Below are positions 26,993 through 34,628 of a stretch of DNA of 64,000 nucleotides, in pieces (within the stretch, counting starts at the first letter, position 1; the number at the start of each line of letters is the position of its first letter). A model generated the notes under the pieces. The model was not told the DNA's origin and ran no database searches. It worked only from the letters and a program-made list of their open reading frames with translations. A program made the position numbers and the translations under genes. The DNA is from Saccharothrix algeriensis (GTDB lineage Bacteria; Actinomycetota; Actinomycetes; Mycobacteriales; Pseudonocardiaceae): the NCBI RefSeq assembly GCF_016907655.1, contig NZ_JAFBCL010000001.1, positions 1,736,001-1,800,000 of the forward strand, given 5' to 3'.

Positions 26993-27041
26993 CGCGCCGG
27001 CCCCCGCCCGCGATCCGGCGGCCTGGCGGGAACGCGCTCGT

Positions 27042-27081
27042 GCCGGTGACGCGCGCGCCGGCCAGCGTGCGCGTCACCGGC
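27042..27081. terminator. Hairpin between convergent genes
   Basis: GCCGGTGACGCG (27042-27053) pairs perfectly with CGCGTCACCGGC (27070-27081). The right arm overlaps the last codons of the alpha/beta hydrolase gene. Confidence 0.6.
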
Positions 27082-27910
27082 CGAGCAGGAACTCCAGGAT
27101 CGGCCGGGTCTGGCCGGTGATCGAGTGCGCGACCTCGGGCAGCAGGGTCACGTCGGCGTGCGGCACGGCGCGGTTCACGCGTTCGGCCGTGTCGTAGGAG
27201 TCGAACATCGCGTCGCGCCCGCCGACGACCACCAGCACCGGCATGGTCAGCCTCCGCAGGGCCTCGTCGGGGAACACCGGCAGCCGGTCCCGGCGGGGCA
27301 GGAAGTGCGTGAACGTCAGCGCGAGGTACTCGACGACCTCCGGCGCCACCCGGGCGTCGACGCCCGCGACCGCCTTGATCGACCGGCGCACGCCCCACTG
27401 CCCGAACGGTTTGCACAGCAGGGCCTTGAGGAGGAACCCGACCTTCTGGCGCCCGATGCCGCCGGGGCACAGCAGTGCGAGCTTCCCGACCCGGTCCGGT
27501 CGCCGCGTCGCGTAGTCGAGCGCCAGCCACCCGCCGAGCGACACCCCGGTGATCGCGACGCGTTCGAGCCCGAGGTGGTCGAGGACGTCGTCCAACCACA
27601 GCGCGTGGGCCGGGGAGTCCAGCGGCGGGCGCGAGGGCGCGGAGAACCCCGGCTCGCCGATCACGTCGACGGCGTGGACGCGGAAGTGCCCCGCCCACGC
27701 CGCGACGTCACCCAGCCACATCGCCGCGTTGGAGCCCGATCCGTGGAGCAGCAGGAGGGGCGGCGCGTCGTCGGGGCCGCACACGAGGACGAAGGTGTCG
27801 CCCTCCCGTGTCGGCACCCGCCGGTGCTCGGCCGGGACGGGCCACTTCGCGAGGGCCTGCTCGTAGCGGCGCAGGATCTCCCGCTCGCCGGCCTCGGTCT
27901 TGTAGATCAC
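27074..27910 (-). CDS. Alpha/beta-fold hydrolase
   Basis: The 278-residue product is a serine hydrolase of the alpha/beta fold, substrate unknown. The oxyanion region is LLLLHGSGSNAAMW, the nucleophile elbow is ITGVSLGGWLALDYA, the acid Asp lies in VVVGGRDAMFDS and the His in LPEVAHSITGQ. CPGGIGRQKVGFLLKALLCKPFG forms the cap region. No signal peptide is present. It is the second gene of a two-gene operon and overlaps the HTH gene by ATGA, so it is likely controlled by that regulator. Confidence 0.88.
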   Translation of the reverse strand: MIYKTEAGEREILRRYEQALAKWPVPAEHRRVPTREGDTFVLVCGPDDAPPLLLLHGSGSNAAMWLGDVAAWAGHFRVHAVDVIGEPGFSAPSRPPLDSPAHALWLDDVLDHLGLERVAITGVSLGGWLALDYATRRPDRVGKLALLCPGGIGRQKVGFLLKALLCKPFGQWGVRRSIKAVAGVDARVAPEVVEYLALTFTHFLPRRDRLPVFPDEALRRLTMPVLVVVGGRDAMFDSYDTAERVNRAVPHADVTLLPEVAHSITGQTRPILEFLLGR

Positions 27911-28326
27911 GACTCGAGCACCGCCTGCAGGTACTCGAGGATGTGCCTGGTGTCGGCCAACCCGCCGAGGACGACGACCTTCATGCGCGCCCTTCCTTCG
28001 TCGTAGGTGGTCTCCACTCGCAGCGGTTGGTCGGCGGCGTGCGTGCGCATGGCCGTGAGCAGGGTGCTGACCCGGTGGGCCGTCTCCGGGCCGACCGCGT
28101 CGATCTCGACGATGCTCGACACGTCGACGTGCCGGTGTTGCCCGCTTTCGGGCTGGTCCACCACCGGCGCACCGATGAACGCATCGAGGTCCTCCCGCGT
28201 GATGCGGTACTGCTTCCCGATGCGGACCGCCCGCAGCCGCCCGTCGCGGAGGTAGCCGCGCACCGTGCGCACGTGCAGCCCGAGCCGCTCGGCCACCTCC
28301 TCCGCCGAGTAGAGACGCTTGTCCAT
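27907..28326 (-). CDS. Excisionase/MerR-like helix-turn-helix regulator
   Basis: This 139-residue protein has an N-terminal excisionase-type HTH (LYSAEEVAERLGLHVRTVRGYLRDGRLRAVRIGKQYRITREDLDAFI is the region, residues 5-51). An alpha/beta C-terminal domain follows (VEIDAVGPETAHRVSTLL ... MKVVVLGGLADTRHILEYL) that may bind a ligand. It is encoded first in an operon with an alpha/beta hydrolase. A 13/15 inverted repeat just upstream of the ATG suggests autoregulation. Confidence 0.85.
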   Translation of the reverse strand: MDKRLYSAEEVAERLGLHVRTVRGYLRDGRLRAVRIGKQYRITREDLDAFIGAPVVDQPESGQHRHVDVSSIVEIDAVGPETAHRVSTLLTAMRTHAADQPLRVETTYDEGRARMKVVVLGGLADTRHILEYLQAVLES

Positions 28327-28330
28327 GCCG

Positions 28331-28377
28331 TTACCTTAACATCCCTATCTGGATGAACTACAGGGTTGTTTAGGTAA
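28331..28377. promoter_or_regulatory. Inverted-repeat operator upstream of the HTH/hydrolase operon
   Basis: TTACCTTAACATCCC (28331-28345) and GGGTTGTTTAGGTAA (28363-28377) match at 13 of 15 positions when one is complemented. The site begins five bases upstream of the regulator's ATG, in an AT-rich patch unlike the surroundings. Confidence 0.55.
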
Positions 28378-28455
28378 TGGGAGGCTGGATCACTTTAGGT
28401 GTCGTCGGGCCGCTCCACGGCAGCACCTGCCAGCAGGCCGGGGGAAGCACCATGA

Positions 28456-29850
28456 TCACGTCCTGGGTCGCGACGGGAGCGGCTTGCCCTCCTGGTCGCT
28501 CTCGCCCTGCGTGAGTTCCTGGTCCCTCCGGTAGGCGTCCTCGGCCCTGTCCACGAGGTTGGCCAGGTCCGTCTTGAGCTGTTCCCAGGTCTTGCGCCTG
28601 CCCCCGAGCCTGCGGATCTCCATGGGCACCATGACCGACCCGTGCTCGTCGTGAGGCGCGATCGTGTTCATGCCACCGAACACCTCCTCCTGGGTCACGC
28701 CACCGCCTTCCGGCCCGGAGCCGGCGCGTTTGAAGGCGGAGTACGCGTAGTTCTCGAACGACACCACCCGGGAGGCTTCGTCGATCTGACTGCTGTCCTC
28801 CGGGTTGTAGCCCTCCCCTTCCTCACCCGAGAAGGTCTGCTTCTGCATCTCGTCGAACAGGTCGGAAAAAACGTTGTCCCCCTCGTTGACGTCGAAGGTG
28901 TCGAGGAAGTCCTGCACGATCTCGGGGAGCCTGGCCCGGATCGAGCCGAGGTAGAACTGCTCCTGGACCACCCGCATCTCGTCGGCGATGCGGTGCAGCC
29001 GCGCGGCGCCCGTCTCGTGCTCCGGCCCCACCACGGACACCGCGCCGGTGACGAACTCCGTGTTCGAGTACGGGCCCGCCCTGTTCAGGCTCCGCTTGTC
29101 GGTGACCACGTCGAAAGCCCGGTCCTGCCCGCCCTCGACCAGCGACATGGTGCTGTCGCCGAGCTTGGTGTCCCCGACCTCGAACATCCGCCCGTTGCCC
29201 TTGGTCACGGGCAGGTCGATCTCCGCCTCGAACCCCACCTTGCGCTGCACGTGACCCGTCACGGCCCCGCTCGGCGCCCCCTCGGTGTGGCCGAGCGCGG
29301 GCGCGTCGCCGGACACCACCTGCTCCGCAACCTCCTCGGCTTCGCGCTCGTACCGGTCACCGGGGTCGCCGACCCGCAGTCCACCGCCCGCGTCCGTGCC
29401 CGCGACGGGCCCCTGCCGCTGCCGGACGACGTAGGCCAGCTCGTGCACCGGGGTTTCGCGGTCGAGGCCACCCGGCCCCGAGACGATGTGGCTGCCCGAG
29501 GAGCAGGCGTGCGCGCCGAGCCCGACGGCGGAGCGCTGGGCGGCGGTGTCGGTGTGCAGGCGCACGTCGGAGAAGTCCGCGCCCAGGCTCCCCTCCACGT
29601 CCTGGCGCGCGGGCGGCGCCGGCGGCGCACCGGGCGTGCTCAGGACGTCGTGCACGGCGGAGCGCTGGGCGGTGACCATCCGGCTCGTCGCGGCGTTGCC
29701 GATCAAGCGCTGCAAGGCCACGACCCGTTGCGGTGACAGCGGGTGGCGCGCGCACCCCCCGGAAACGTGTTCGTGCTCGTGAGGGCGGTTCTCGTGCCGG
29801 ACGAGCGCCGCGACCTGCGCCCGGCCGTCCTCCCGTTCATGTGCGTGCAC
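28456..29850 (-). CDS. DUF4157-containing protein with a unique C-terminal domain (eCIS-cargo-like)
   Basis: A 464-residue protein. VVALQRLIGNAATSRM (residues 44-58) and a DUF4157-type domain (about 66-146; EGSLGADFSDVRLHTDTAAQ) lie at the N-terminus. DUF4157 normally carries HELTHVVQQ; here it reads VHELAYVVRQ (135-144), so the second zinc His is Tyr140 and peptidase activity is doubtful. RVGDPGDRYEREAEEVAEQVV follows, then VQRK at 201, after which an unrecognised domain of about 260 residues begins. DUF4157 is linked to extracellular contractile injection systems and polymorphic toxins. No injection-system genes are nearby. The GTG start has GGGAGGGG upstream. Confidence 0.75.
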   Translation of the reverse strand: MHAHEREDGRAQVAALVRHENRPHEHEHVSGGCARHPLSPQRVVALQRLIGNAATSRMVTAQRSAVHDVLSTPGAPPAPPARQDVEGSLGADFSDVRLHTDTAAQRSAVGLGAHACSSGSHIVSGPGGLDRETPVHELAYVVRQRQGPVAGTDAGGGLRVGDPGDRYEREAEEVAEQVVSGDAPALGHTEGAPSGAVTGHVQRKVGFEAEIDLPVTKGNGRMFEVGDTKLGDSTMSLVEGGQDRAFDVVTDKRSLNRAGPYSNTEFVTGAVSVVGPEHETGAARLHRIADEMRVVQEQFYLGSIRARLPEIVQDFLDTFDVNEGDNVFSDLFDEMQKQTFSGEEGEGYNPEDSSQIDEASRVVSFENYAYSAFKRAGSGPEGGGVTQEEVFGGMNTIAPHDEHGSVMVPMEIRRLGGRRKTWEQLKTDLANLVDRAEDAYRRDQELTQGESDQEGKPLPSRPRT

Positions 29851-30331
29851 GAACCCCTCCCGCTGTCGACCGTCGCCCCCGGGGTGGCCTGGGCGTCATC
29901 TCCCGAGGAGGGGCGAAAGGGCAATGTCGGGGACAAGGTCGTCGCCGGTGATCATGCCGTCGGTCGCTCCCACAGCGGGCCCGCCACGAGGCTCCGCCTC
30001 GCCTGCGCCGGCTGCGGCCGGCCCCTGTCGGTGGTGTCGACCGGCGGCGACGTCGACCACTGCACGGTGTTCACCTGGGCCATGACCGGTTCCCGGTTCC
30101 ACCGACCAGCGGGCCGGCCGCAAGCGCACCGGGCGGGCCGGTGGCCGCCCACCGGGGACCTCGCCACGTCCCGGCCACCGACACGCCGCCGGATCGGCTC
30201 AAGTACGACCCGATCACGCCGGTCTGGCGGCAGGTCGGCCGTGGCACCGCTCGCTGACCCAGCACCGCTCGCTGACCCGGGCACGGGCACGGAGGAATCA
30301 CCGGACAGGACAGCGTGATGACCTGTGACAC
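29851..30331. other. Gap with no supported gene; short direct repeat
   Basis: This 481-bp gap contains the promoter region of the DUF4157 gene. Between about 29979 and 30105 the plus strand reads RLRLACAGCGRPLSVVSTGG and then VDHCTVFTWAMTGSRFHRPA, with codon-like high third-position GC and a zinc-ribbon-like CxxC. No convincing start codon or conserved length is seen, so it may be a remnant. GCACCGCTCGCTGACCC is directly repeated at 30244 and 30262. Confidence 0.4.
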
Positions 30332-31456
30332 CTAGGTGGAGCCCTCCCCTCCCGGCCGGTTGTCGGGCGGGGCCCCCGCCGGTGCGGGGCCGCCCCCGGG
30401 CGGGTGGTCGGCGGCCTCCGGGGCGAGGTCGGCCTCGGTGGGGAGCCAAGGGGCCGCGGCGGCTCGTTCCGCCAGGTTGCGCACGGTGGACGGGGGCATT
30501 CCGCTGTCCAGTGCCGCCCGCAGCAGCACGGACAGGCGGTGGCCCGGTTGGGCTTCCTGGGCTCGGTCCAGCGCTATCCGGGTCAGCACCCCGTCACCCC
30601 GGACGTAGGCCGTGAACGCCAGCAGGGTCGCCGGCTCCGCCATCTCCGGGTGCGGGGTCGCCCTGGTCAGCTCGGTCCACAGGCGTTCCGCGCCCACGGC
30701 GTGCGGGCCTATCGCGTCGCCCATGCTGGCGTCCCGCACCCACAGGTCGGACAGCGCGTAGGCCAGATCCGCCACCTCCGGGTCGGTCAGCGGCGCCGTC
30801 CGGTGCTGCGCCTTCGCCACCTGCGCCCGCACCAGCTCCCGCCGGCGGAACATCGTCGCCGGGTCGTCGTGGTCGTGCTCCCCCGCCGCCGACACCAGCT
30901 GGTCGAGCAGGGCCGACCGGCGGGACAGCGCCTCCTCCGGGTCCGGGGCGAGGGTGGCCGCCAGCGCCGCCCGGTCCCGGTGGGTGACGAAGCCCCGGAC
31001 CACCGCCTCGGCGGCGACGGCCGTGGTCGTCGGGTCCGGCACGGAGCCGGAGTCGCCCAGGTCGCGGTAGCTCAGCCACGGCGAGCCCTTCGCCGTGGCC
31101 GGCGACCACACCGCGCACGTCACCGGCACGCCCGCGTGCGCCAGCGACGCCTCCAGGCACGCGACGAGGTGCTCGCGCGGCAGCTCCTCGGGCGGGTCGC
31201 CCCGGCCGCCGCCGATGACCAGGACCACCACCCGCAGGCCCGGCCGGCCGCGCAGCGGCAGGGCCAGCTCGTCGGCGGCCCGGCGGTCGTTGCGCGCGGC
31301 AGGCAGGTCGACGCGCAGGGTCCGGGCGATCGCGCCCGCCTCGAGCTGGACCAGCACGAGCGAGTCGACCGGGTGGAAACCGAGCAGGTACGGCAGGGCG
31401 GCGACCAGGTCTCCCGGGGTGTGCAGGCGACCGGTGGGCACGGTGAGGGGTGTCAT
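30332..31456 (-). CDS. DUF4192 family protein
   Basis: A 374-residue cytoplasmic protein of the actinobacterial DUF4192 family, function unknown. The family N-terminus is clear (VPTGRLHTPGDLVAALPYLLGFHPVDSLVLVQL region, residues 5-37), and the C-terminus is helical (GHRLSVLLRAALDSGMPPSTVR). The last 35 residues are Pro/Gly-rich. The ATG at 31456 matches the usual family start; the upstream in-frame sequence lies in the terminator and palindrome region. Confidence 0.88.
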   Translation of the reverse strand: MTPLTVPTGRLHTPGDLVAALPYLLGFHPVDSLVLVQLEAGAIARTLRVDLPAARNDRRAADELALPLRGRPGLRVVVLVIGGGRGDPPEELPREHLVACLEASLAHAGVPVTCAVWSPATAKGSPWLSYRDLGDSGSVPDPTTTAVAAEAVVRGFVTHRDRAALAATLAPDPEEALSRRSALLDQLVSAAGEHDHDDPATMFRRRELVRAQVAKAQHRTAPLTDPEVADLAYALSDLWVRDASMGDAIGPHAVGAERLWTELTRATPHPEMAEPATLLAFTAYVRGDGVLTRIALDRAQEAQPGHRLSVLLRAALDSGMPPSTVRNLAERAAAAPWLPTEADLAPEAADHPPGGGPAPAGAPPDNRPGGEGST

Positions 31457-31544
31457 GGGGTCGATCGTGGCGGCGGACCGGGGGTCGGGCCAGGACGGGG
31501 GAGGAATCTGTGGACAACTCGGCGGCATCACCCATTCGGGTTTG

Positions 31545-31592
31545 CCCGTATACGGGAATGCGCTCCCTTGCGGAATCCGCAAGGGAGCGCAT
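31545..31592 (-). terminator. Hairpin terminator plus adjacent 12-bp palindrome
   Basis: ATGCGCTCCCTTGCGGA (31558-31574) pairs perfectly with 31576-31592, leaving one unpaired base. It stands nine bases after the M23 peptidase stop. The perfect palindrome CCCGTATACGGG (31545-31556) directly follows and lies upstream of the DUF4192 gene, so it may instead be an operator. Confidence 0.65.
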
Positions 31593-31600
31593 AGGGGAAA

Positions 31601-32356
31601 TCAGCAGGAGGGCGCTACGCGGCCATCGGAGCCCGTGTACACGTAAGCGTCGGAGATGTACCCGGAACCGATCCGGTCCCACAGGTTGGTGGTGCCGTAC
31701 TTACCGGTCACCGAGCTGCCCACGGCCTGGCAGCGGATCGTCACCGACGAACCGTCGGCCACGGAGCCCACGGCCGGGTGATTCGTCCCCGGCCCCGACC
31801 GCACCGTCACCGCCGCCCCGCTGTCGGTCCCCACGGTCCCCGTGACGCCGCTGCACGAATTGCGGCTGGTGTAGCTGCGAGTGCCCCAGTAATACGCCTG
31901 CGAACCGTTGAAGACGGCCTTCCGGTCGACGCCGTTGAGCCGCTGCTCGTAGTGCAGGTGCGGGCCGGTGGACCCGCCCGTGGTGCCGACGTTGCCGATC
32001 TGCTGGCCGAGCCGCACCGACTGCCCCACGCTCACGCGTTGCGCGGACAGGTGCGCGTACCGGGTCCGCCAGCCGCCGCCGTGGTCGATCTCGACCCACC
32101 GGCCGTAGCTGGTGGCGCCTTCGTTCGCGACCCTGGACACGGTGCCCGCGGCGGAGGCGACGACCGGGTCTCCGTCGTCGTTCGCGCGGTTGAAGTCGAC
32201 CGAGTTCGCGGGGCTGTGGTTGGTCCGCGTCTGGCCGTCCCACACCTGGTTGCACGGGAAGGGGAGTTGGAAGTTGGGCGCCGCCGACGCCTCGCCCGCG
32301 GTGAGGGCGAGGCCGACCAGCGGCGCGACGAGGACCGTGACGAGCGCTCGGCGCAT
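31601..32356 (-). CDS. Secreted M23 peptidase with C-terminal SH3-like domain
   Basis: This 251-residue secreted endopeptidase likely cuts peptidoglycan cross-bridges or peptides. The signal peptide ends at GEASA-APNF. The M23 core has zinc ligands in TNHSPANSVDFN (His, Asp) and GPHLHYEQRL (His-x-His). From about residue 175 an SH3b-like domain follows (VTVRSGPGTNHPAVGSVADG ... GYISDAYVYT) for wall binding. The Shine-Dalgarno is a perfect AAGGAGG before ATG. Confidence 0.9.
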   Translation of the reverse strand: MRRALVTVLVAPLVGLALTAGEASAAPNFQLPFPCNQVWDGQTRTNHSPANSVDFNRANDDGDPVVASAAGTVSRVANEGATSYGRWVEIDHGGGWRTRYAHLSAQRVSVGQSVRLGQQIGNVGTTGGSTGPHLHYEQRLNGVDRKAVFNGSQAYYWGTRSYTSRNSCSGVTGTVGTDSGAAVTVRSGPGTNHPAVGSVADGSSVTIRCQAVGSSVTGKYGTTNLWDRIGSGYISDAYVYTGSDGRVAPSC

Positions 32357-32370
32357 CTGCCGACCTCCTT

Positions 32371-32408
32371 GACGACCGGGTGTGGTGATCGGACCACGCC
32401 CGGTCGTC
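32371..32408 (-). terminator. Hairpin terminator after the X-Pro peptidase gene
   Basis: GACGACCGGG (32371-32380) pairs with CCCGGTCGTC (32399-32408), with an inner TGGT/ACCA pair. It lies downstream of the X-Pro dipeptidyl-peptidase gene and just upstream of the M23 gene's Shine-Dalgarno. Confidence 0.6.
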
Positions 32409-32450
32409 GAGGCGGAAGGCTCTTCAGGTGGTCAAACGGTGAACTGACGC

Positions 32451-34298
32451 CTAACCGACCGCACCGCGCAGCGCCTGCTTCCCGCCGACCACGGGCAGCT
32501 CCACCACCGTGGACGTCAGGTCGATCGACAGCCCCGCGCCCGGCTTCGGCCGCAGCGTGTAGTCGTGGTCGCTGGAGATCAGCACGAACTCCAGCGAGTG
32601 CCCGGCGGGCACGACGTAGTCCTGCGGCTGCAGCTCGACCTCGACGCGGTAGGTCTCACCGGGCTTGATCGGCTTGGTCCTCGCCGGGTCGACGCGGTTC
32701 TGCGGGTCGGTCCACCCGCGCGTGATCACGTGGCCGGCCCCGTCCGGCGCGCGGTCGACCAGCAGGGCCGTCACGTTCGCCGCGGGCCGGTCGAACGACG
32801 CCGCCAGCTCGACACGGGGGGTGCCCGACAGCCGCAGCGGCGTGGTCGTCGCCCGGGTCGCGTAGGACAGCCGGTTGCCGGAGCTGGGCAGGTCGGCCAG
32901 GTCCTCGGCAAGCTTGGACGAGTCGTCGCGCAGCGATTCCACCACGGGCCGGCCGGGCACGGCCGACGGCTTCAGCGCGCCCTTGGCCGAACCGCCCGCC
33001 CACGGGTGCAGCCGGGCCTTCGCGGCGCCGGGGGCGGGCCAGTCCGCCTCGTCCACCCACGTGGTGCGGTCCTCGCGCTGGATGGTCGACTTCGGCTCCT
33101 TCTCGATGCCGTTGTCGATGCCGTACAGGTAGTGGCTGAACCACCGGTTGATGGTGCGCCGCCACTCCGCGGACCGCAGCGTGTCCGGGTCGGTGTGCCC
33201 CGACTGGTGCAGCCAGATCTTGTGCTCGACGCCGTTGCGCCGCAGCGCCTCGTACCACTGCGCGACGTGCTTGGTCTTGACGTTCCAGTCGCCCAGGCCG
33301 TGCACGGCGAGCACCGCCGCGCGCACCTTGGACGCGTCCTTGACGTAGTTCCGCTCGTCCCAGAAAGCGCTGTAGTCACCCGTCACCCGGTCCTGCTGGG
33401 CCGCGACCTCCGCGATGACCGGCTTGCAGATCTCCCGGTCCGCCCGCGTGTAGACGTACTCGGCGAGCACGTCCAGGTCCTCGCCCTGGAACGTGCCGGG
33501 CGCGACCACGGCGCCGTCGGCGCGGTAGTAGTCGTACCAGCTGGAGATGGCCGCGATCGGCACGATCGCCTCCAGGCCGCGCACCCCGGTGGCCGCCACG
33601 GCGTTGGGCAGGGTGCCGTTGTAGGACACGCCCATCATGCCGACCTTGCCGGTGGACCAGGTGGCCTTGACGCGCGCGCCGGACGCGTCGCGCGCCGTCG
33701 CCCGGCCGTTGAGCCAGTCGACGACCGACTTCGACCCGATGGTCTCGTTGCGCCCGCCCGAGGTGGGACAGCCGGAGGACTTGCCGGTGCCCAGCGACTC
33801 CGCGTACACCACGGCGAAGCCCCGCTGGATGAAGTAAGCCTCGTACCGCGCGGACGTGATGGGGCCGGCGTTCGGCCCGACGGCCGCCGCGATCCGCTCG
33901 TCGGCCTCGGCCTTGAGCACCGAGCCGTCGCGCTTGGCGTGGCCGCCGCGCCGGTCGGGCACGTACAGCTCGACGTCGACGTCGTGGTTGGCCACGTCGT
34001 TGCCGCCGGAGAAGTACGGGCTGTTGAAGAACACCACCGGCACCTTGAGGCCCCGGTCGGTCGCGGTCTGCCGCACGACCTCCGCGTAGACCTCGTCGTC
34101 CCGGCCGTCGCGGTCGCTGTCGACCGGCGCGCGCACCCAGACGCTCTGCCTCACCACGTCCTTCGCGTCGAAGACGGGTTGCGCCTCGCCGTCCTCGAAC
34201 ACCGGGCCTCCCGGCGCGGCCGAGGCCACCGCGGGCAGCAGGCCCAGCGGCAGCGTTGCCAGAGCCGCCAGCACCGCGGCTCTCCGAACACCCTTCAC
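32451..34298 (-). CDS. Secreted Xaa-Pro dipeptidyl-peptidase (S15 family)
   Basis: A 615-residue secreted serine peptidase that removes Xaa-Pro dipeptides from N-termini. The signal peptide ends near PAVASA-APGG. The nucleophile lies in GKVGMMGVSYNGTLPNAVA, the Asp in AVLAVHGLGDWNV and the His in WLHQSGHTDPDT. A C-terminal beta-sandwich of the X-Pro type follows (TPLRLSGTPRVELAASF ... LEFVLISSDHDYTLRP). The GTG start at 34298 has GGGGGAAC upstream; an earlier in-frame ATG would place non-signal sequence in front. Streptomyces relatives are tripeptidyl/X-Pro peptidases. Confidence 0.9.
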   Translation of the reverse strand: MKGVRRAAVLAALATLPLGLLPAVASAAPGGPVFEDGEAQPVFDAKDVVRQSVWVRAPVDSDRDGRDDEVYAEVVRQTATDRGLKVPVVFFNSPYFSGGNDVANHDVDVELYVPDRRGGHAKRDGSVLKAEADERIAAAVGPNAGPITSARYEAYFIQRGFAVVYAESLGTGKSSGCPTSGGRNETIGSKSVVDWLNGRATARDASGARVKATWSTGKVGMMGVSYNGTLPNAVAATGVRGLEAIVPIAAISSWYDYYRADGAVVAPGTFQGEDLDVLAEYVYTRADREICKPVIAEVAAQQDRVTGDYSAFWDERNYVKDASKVRAAVLAVHGLGDWNVKTKHVAQWYEALRRNGVEHKIWLHQSGHTDPDTLRSAEWRRTINRWFSHYLYGIDNGIEKEPKSTIQREDRTTWVDEADWPAPGAAKARLHPWAGGSAKGALKPSAVPGRPVVESLRDDSSKLAEDLADLPSSGNRLSYATRATTTPLRLSGTPRVELAASFDRPAANVTALLVDRAPDGAGHVITRGWTDPQNRVDPARTKPIKPGETYRVEVELQPQDYVVPAGHSLEFVLISSDHDYTLRPKPGAGLSIDLTSTVVELPVVGGKQALRGAVG

Positions 34299-34361
34299 GG
34301 CTGTTCCCCCATCATGTGCAGGACAGGTTTGTGCAGACCTTTCCCCCACCCCGCAAGACGT

Positions 34362-34422
34362 GTCAAGGGCCGCTCACGTCCACTGTGGATGGACCGGGAA
34401 CACCCGACGATCGGCCCTTGAC
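34362..34422. promoter_or_regulatory. Inverted repeat in the divergent X-Pro peptidase/GH4 promoter region
   Basis: GTCAAGGGCCG (34362-34372) and CGGCCCTTGAC (34412-34422) are perfect 11-bp arms 39 bp apart. The 330-bp gap 34299-34628 separates divergent genes and holds no gene. It may bind a regulator cooperatively at two sites or form a transcript hairpin. Confidence 0.35.
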
Positions 34423-34628
34423 CAGCGGCGACCCGGGGTGCAGACTCCTCCGCTCCCTCTTCCGGGGCCACGCGCGCGGCACCGCCGCCGGGCCGACGTG
34501 GTCGGCGCGGCCCGCCGGGCGGGTCCGGCGGCGCCGCGCCGCGGCCCGAACCGGCCGCGCTGCCACGAGGGCCCCGATCCGCTGACGTCGGCCTTCACCG
34601 GGCCGCTCGCCGGGGCAGGATGGGGCGC

